Positions 59,601 through 64,000 of a DNA stretch of 64,000 bases are shown here, in pieces. The stretch is from Platismatia glauca (Eukaryota > Ascomycota > Lecanoromycetes > Lecanorales > Parmeliaceae). Both the position numbers and the translations under genes were made by a program. The stretch's first letter is position 1. Each line of letters starts with the position of its first letter. The DNA lies in NCBI GenBank assembly GCA_963556305.1, contig OY745777.1, positions 310,001-374,000 of the forward strand, in the 5' to 3' direction. The notes below the pieces were generated by a model. The model ran no database searches. It had not been told where the DNA came from and saw only the letters and a list, made by a program, of their open reading frames with translations.

Positions 59601-59855
59601 GACCTGTTGGTGGAGGGGAAGTGGGAAAGGAGCTATGGAAAGGAGAAGGCGGCTTATCCGTTGCCATGGCTGAAAGAAAAGAAATTTTGGCCCAGTGTCA
59701 CGAGGATCGATGATGGTGAGTGAATTGTTGTGATTGGTCGAATCTAGTGGACTAATAAAATTTCAGCTTACGGTGACATGAATCTATTCTGTTCTTGTGG
59801 GCCTGTCGAGTCTATTGATGGAATGACTGGAGCTGCGGCACCAGCAGCGACATAG
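56604..59855 (+). CDS. GCV2: glycine dehydrogenase (decarboxylating), glycine cleavage P protein
   Basis: Model join(56604..59715, 59767..59855), 1066 aa. The N-terminal 60 residues are rich in Arg/Ser and poor in acid, a mitochondrial targeting sequence. FARRHIGPS opens the mature protein. PLP Lys lies in HLNLHKTFCIPHGGGGPG. Both halves of the duplicated fold are complete. The last exon, AYGDMNLFCSCGPVESI, is the conserved C-terminus. The enzyme decarboxylates glycine and passes the aminomethyl group to the H-protein lipoamide. Confidence 0.97.
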
Positions 59856-60603
59856 ACTCGTCGAATGTTGCCCGGATACCTTTCATTGATGTGGTCACCA
59901 CCCCTACGATGGCACAATCTAGGGTTGGCCATCGCTTGTCAAGACACCGCTTTTTGCGAGGTATGGCCATTTTCCTGATGAACGGCCCCACCGACTGAAA
60001 GACTGTCATTACCTCTGGTAGCATATTGGATGGCACGACTTGATCATGAGTAATTGAGTTGAATAGGCGTTTGGGCAGGGATTGATACCATTGGCATCTG
60101 CTTATGACCACCTTCAACACGTGGTCTGCATGGATATTGTCCGCAATTTAGCGATGCATCGCATTCAACAGGAGCATATAGAGATGGGGCGACTAGAGTT
60201 ATTCTTCGGTAGATCATTGGTACATAGAATAAGCCTCTTCGTGGCTTGGGAGATGAACTTCATGGTGCTCGTGATTTGCTGCAAGCATAGACTCATTTTT
60301 CATGAATTACTCCCATGGTATTATACTCAGAAAAGCAACGACTGGTGGACGAGTGAAATATTGAGCACACCAAGCATTTAGGGCAAAATCAGGCGCTAGT
60401 CCAGGATCGTCCACTCAGCCTTACAGCGTCATAAAGTGACGAGCAGGCGCCTGTGTAGGTACCTACCTATCAATCCTTAGAACCAAGGCGTTCGACCTAC
60501 CAAAGCCTCATCTACGCCTGCTGTACAATCTCCCTGCCTTCATCCGTCCCCATCTACCTCCCAGAGTCGACCTTGTCCCACCACCTCCCACCCAACCCGC
60601 ACC
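59856..60603. other. intergenic, GCV2 3' and DID2 5' regions
   Basis: 748 bp. A minus-strand frame overlapping the GCV2 end has no domain. No gene was supported. Confidence 0.5.
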
Positions 60604-61449
60604 ATGAGCGGCCTCGAGAAGAGCCTGTTCAATCTCAAGGTAAGCGGAGCTTCGGACTCCCTTTCTTGTGAAAAGTGCCAGGAGAACGCCAGACCGCTGA
60701 CCACGCTCGCCTCCAACCCCAGTTCACAGCAAAGCAACTGAACCGCCAAGCCGCCAAAGCGGGCAAAGACGAGACAGCAGAGAAGAACAAGCTCAAAAAG
60801 GTCCGCCCGCTCCCCCCCCCGCTCTTCCACCCAAAAGTCCCCGCGCACTCCGACCACGGGCTCACGCCCGCCCCTCCCCACAGGCCATCCAGCAAAACCA
60901 CCCCGACATCGCCAAGATCTACGCCCAAAACGCGATCCGCAAGCAGAACGAGAAACTCAACCTCCTCCGCCTCGGCTCGAGGATCGACGCCGTCGCCAGC
61001 AGGGTCCAGACCGCCGTGACGATGCGGCAAGTAACGGGCAGCATGGCCGGCGTCGTGCGCGGGATGGAAGGCGCCATGAAAGCCATGGATCTGGAAAAGG
61101 TGCGCCCACCCCCCCCCCGCCCCCATCACCCTCGCCACCTCCCCCCCACCCCTCTGACACCTCACCCCAAAACCCCTAGATCTCCGCCGTAATGGACAAG
61201 TTCGAAACGCAGTTCGAAGACCTGGACGTCGCGACGGGGTACTACGAGAGCGCGACGTCGTCGGCGACGGCGGTCGGGACGCCGCAGGACGACGTCGACA
61301 AGCTGATGCACATGGTCGCGGACGAGGCGGGGGTGGAGCTGGGGGCGGAGATGAAGGCGCCCGAGACGGGGGTGCCGGGGGGGAAGGTGGGGGGGGAGGA
61401 GGAGCGGGAGGAGGGGCTGGGGGAGAGGTTGCGGGCGTTGAGGAATTGA
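60604..61449 (+). CDS. DID2: ESCRT-III-associated protein Did2/Vps46 (CHMP1)
   Basis: Model join(60604..60639, 60723..60800, 60884..61099, 61180..61449), 199 aa, all exons phase 0. Restored protein: MSGLEKSLFNLK-FTAKQLNRQAAKAGKDE, then AIQQNHPDIAKIYAQNAIRK and the core helices TMRQVTGSMAGVVRGME. The C-terminal ERLRALRN is a MIM1 motif that recruits the Vps4 MIT domain. It is 199 aa, close to the family length. Introns 2 and 3 are unusually C-rich. It acts on endosomes in multivesicular-body sorting. Confidence 0.95.
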
Positions 61450-61823
61450 GGGGAGGGAGGGGATGTGAGGGATTGTGCTGGGCGTTTGCGGGGTTGGATG
61501 GTGGAGGGTTGGGGGGGTGGTTCGGGGTACGGGGCGAGGTCTTGAGGTGGGATCCAAGGAGTCACGGTTCCACGATGCATATGATGCGCTCACGGGAGTT
61601 GGCGACGACGGCCACGGACCCGAAGATAGAAGCAGATCGACACATCCGTCGAGATATTACTGCATGGCTCACCCGAGTCCAGAAACGGAGTCTATAGAAC
61701 GTGACCGCGACCCGCACCCTCCACCAGCCCGCCTCGTCGCCCAAACCGCATCCACAGCACCGCATCATGAGCCCAAAACCGTAATGCCACTCCCCACCTC
61801 CTCGCCCAAAACGACGTCGAGCT
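61450..61823. other. convergent intergenic interval
   Basis: 374 bp between DID2 and ZUO1 stop codons, G-rich near DID2. No gene was supported. Confidence 0.5.
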
Positions 61824-63285
61824 TCACGCGCCGAGGACCTTCAACTCTCCCTCCTTGACCTTCCCAGCCCCGACGAGCCTCTTCGCCTCCGCGCCCCAGA
61901 CCCTGCCTATCTCCTCCGCGCCTTTCATCCCGCCGAGCTTACCCGCCAAGCCGGCCATTTCCTCCGCGTCGATCTGAGCCATGACGGCCTCGACGTCGCT
62001 GAGCACCTGATCGACCCTCTTAGCGCCGGCGTCTTGCCCCGCCGGGAGCAGGTAGTTGGCGTCCTTCACGCTCGACTTCAGCACGCGCTTGTTCTTCTTC
62101 ACGGCGTTCTTGGCGGCTTCCTTGGCCTTCTTGCCCTCGGCCTTCTCTGCCTTTGAGGCCTCCTCTGCCTCCTTCCGCGACCGTTCTTTCTCCTCGGCCG
62201 CTTTCTGCGCGTCTTCTTTTTCCTTCTTCTCCGCTGCTTCCCTCTCGAGTCTCTTTTTGTCTTTGCCGGCTCGCTCTTCTTTCTTGAACCGCTTTATACG
62301 TTCGTCGCCTGCTAAGCAGTCGTCCACCAGTTGCCGTAGTCTCGTCGTGTCCTCCGTCTTCTTCTTCTTTCTCGCGTTGTTGTTCTTTCGCTCAACGTGC
62401 CGCTTCTGGTCCCTGTTTTCATTGTCGTCGGGCACATCCTCGTCCTGATACTCGAAAGAGCGCCAGCTGTCAAAGTTGTACCAAGAATTGTAGAACTCCT
62501 CCACTTCCTCTTTCTTGCTCTTGTCGTCTCCCAGTCTTGGGACGGGCTGTGTCTTGCTGAAGCGCCCCTCGGCTACAAAGACGGGATTCCAGAGCTTAAA
62601 AAAGTTGCCCTTTTGTGCTTGTTTCTTCGACGGAGGTTCAACGTCAGCAGCCTCGTCTACCGAATCAAATTGGCGGCGTTTGACCGGGTCGAGCAGAATT
62701 TCGGTGGCTTTTTGTATGCACTTGAAAAAGGAGTCGTCCTCGGAGGAGCCAGCGGCTGCTTTTTTGTCAGGGTGATGACGAAGCACCTTCTTGCGGTGGG
62801 CACGTTTAATCTGGGTTTCCGTAGCTTTGTAGCGGTGCTTGGAGAGGCCGAGGACAGCGTAGTGATCTTGTCCCTGCGGTAGAAGGCATCAGTGGTGGGA
62901 CACTCGGAGAATACACGAACAGAGAAACTACCTTCCAATCTTTTGCGTCACGCTGTAGCATCAGAGGGTCTTCAGGCTCGCTAATTTCTCCGACATCGTC
63001 GTCCTCGACTTTCTTGACGGTCTCTTGAGCCTGGATACGGTCGTCTTCAGAAAAGGTACGTTGGTGACGCTTCTGTTCAAGGTCAGGATTTGCAGCAGCG
63101 AATGTGTTACGGGTGATCAATGGGAGCTTACTGACCCTTCGTGCGTGGGCGAGAAAGTGGGGTCCCACAGGTTCGATGTTGCGCTGTGTAGCTGATGAGA
63201 GCTGGCCAACCGGTTTAAAGTCTTTCTCCCCTAACCAGTCTTGAGGTAGCACAGGTAGAGGTAAAGAAAATTGAACAGCAGCCAT
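61824..63285 (-). CDS. ZUO1: ribosome-associated J-protein zuotin
   Basis: Model join(61824..62873, 62932..63285), 467 aa. Residues 1-118 are the zuotin N-terminus (VQFSLPLPVLPQDW, VGPHFLAHARR). The junction DWK-GQDHYAVLGL leads into the J-domain with its invariant HPD (LRHHPDKK) near residue 150. The zuotin homology domain (NFFKLWNPVFVAEGRFS, EEFYNSWYNFDSWRSFEYQDED) and a long charged Lys/Glu/Ala helix follow. The C-terminus is a helical bundle. With Ssz1 it forms RAC, which stimulates Ssb Hsp70 on ribosomes. Confidence 0.96.
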
Positions 63286-63630
63286 ACTGATTATCGTTAT
63301 TGACTGTTCGGAGCTGATGTCTAAGTTTGGATAATTGGAACTCCAACTTTTTTTTGAACAGCAATTTTCAGTTTCCGCCGCTAAGAAAAAGCAGGAGACC
63401 GAAATCTGCCCCCAGCTACTTGACTTATACCCTACAAAATCTACCCTATCAAATAGCTACCATATATCCAACTAAATCATAACCGACGGGGCGATCGTGT
63501 CGACTGCATTTCTCTAGTGCCATGATGTCCAGTCCTACCATACCGTAACCGCCGCCTCTGTCACCGTCACCACTACCTATCTACCAATTGAAACCGGCGT
63601 CGAGCGCGTCAATCGATCGGCCTATCACCT
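63286..63630. promoter_or_regulatory. divergent promoter, ZUO1 and right-edge gene
   Basis: 345 bp. AT-rich next to ZUO1 with a poly-T run near 63350. Nothing further was recognised. Confidence 0.4.
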
Positions 63631-64000
63631 ATGGCTTCCGGTATACGAAGCAGACAAGCGGACATGGTGGGGCCCAGCGACAGCACGCTTGGAGGGAACG
63701 CTCGATCTGAAGCTGGATCTAACACTGGCGAACGAGGCGAAGGAGCCGGCGCAAGAACAATTCTGGTGCATCATTGAATGATGAGGATCATGCGGCATTT
63801 TTGACAAGCACACCATCGAAAGGCTCCATTGAGCTTCGAGACGCAAGGGCCAGCGAAGAGGTTTGTCTTAAATGGAGCACGGTATGTTCGGCGCTCACCC
63901 GAGGATGTACTGCGGCTTGGCAATCGTCTGATCCGCGATGGCGGGGCTAAAGCTCACATGAGAGCTTCATCCTCGAGACCATGGACATCGACATTGCCTC
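63631..64000 (+). CDS. partial coding region at right edge, frame unresolved
   Basis: The ATG at 63631 begins MASGIRSRQADMVGPS and reads as a Ser/Gly-rich N-terminus but stops at 63777. Coding-like sequence continues in other frames: NNSGASLNDEDHAAFLTSTP from about 63750, then VLNGARYVRRSPEDVLRLGN from about 63860 to the window end. No introns with proper signals join the three. A sequencing or assembly indel, a true frameshift or unrecognised splicing would each explain this. I do not recognise the family. It runs off the window. Confidence 0.4.

Noticed and set aside
59812..60120. Minus-strand 102-codon ORF overlapping GCV2
   Set aside because: It is antisense to the spliced last exon and has no domain.

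Overview
This is nuclear DNA of a filamentous ascomycete (Pezizomycotina). Most genes carry short introns of roughly 47-140 nt with GT..AG ends, and several have clear TGCTAACG-type branch points. The gene set includes a fungal highly reducing polyketide synthase, fungal rhodopsin-type 7TM, DUF7580 and acid trehalase families beside conserved eukaryotic housekeeping genes. I cannot place the species. Nearly all coding regions are spliced, so the gene models below were built by joining reading frames at splice sites and checking that phases agree.

Layout. 0.5-8.4 kb: a complete highly reducing iterative PKS (minus strand), followed by a divergently transcribed rhodopsin-like membrane protein (9.4-10.7 kb). 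10.7-19.1 kb: an accessory island with two genes sharing one promoter, a C2H2 zinc-finger protein fused to an RSC7/Swp82-type chromatin-remodeler domain (minus) and a DUF7580 protein (plus). The pair is bracketed by two diverged direct copies of a dispersed repeat (11.4 and 18.8 kb). 19.1-24.1 kb: a diacylglycerol/sphingoid-base kinase-like protein, a small single-pass membrane protein and an Asteroid/XPG-like nuclease. 24.4-25.2 kb: an 849-bp candidate non-autonomous hAT element with 15-bp terminal inverted repeats. 25.7-41.9 kb: a mostly housekeeping block with UTP21, VIP1/Asp1, EMC10, a small DUF427 protein, NSE1 and acid trehalase. 42.6-55.1 kb: metabolic accessory genes, namely a PLP decarboxylase, a secreted SnoaL-like protein, a DHA2-type MFS transporter, an SDR, a type-B carboxylesterase and a second SDR. 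56.6-63.3 kb: housekeeping again with GCV2, DID2/CHMP1 and ZUO1. At the right edge a further coding region starts but is cut and shows unresolved frame changes.

How genes may work together. The PKS carries KS-AT-DH-MT-ER-KR-ACP and has no release domain, so its product must be released by another enzyme. None lies within the 0.55 kb on its 3' side that is visible, and no PKS-specific tailoring genes lie to the right. The decarboxylase/MFS/SDR/esterase group could be a small catabolic or export neighbourhood, but it contains no core synthase. The C2H2-RSC7/DUF7580 divergent pair is the most unusual arrangement in the window.

No tRNA, rRNA or CRISPR array was recognised.
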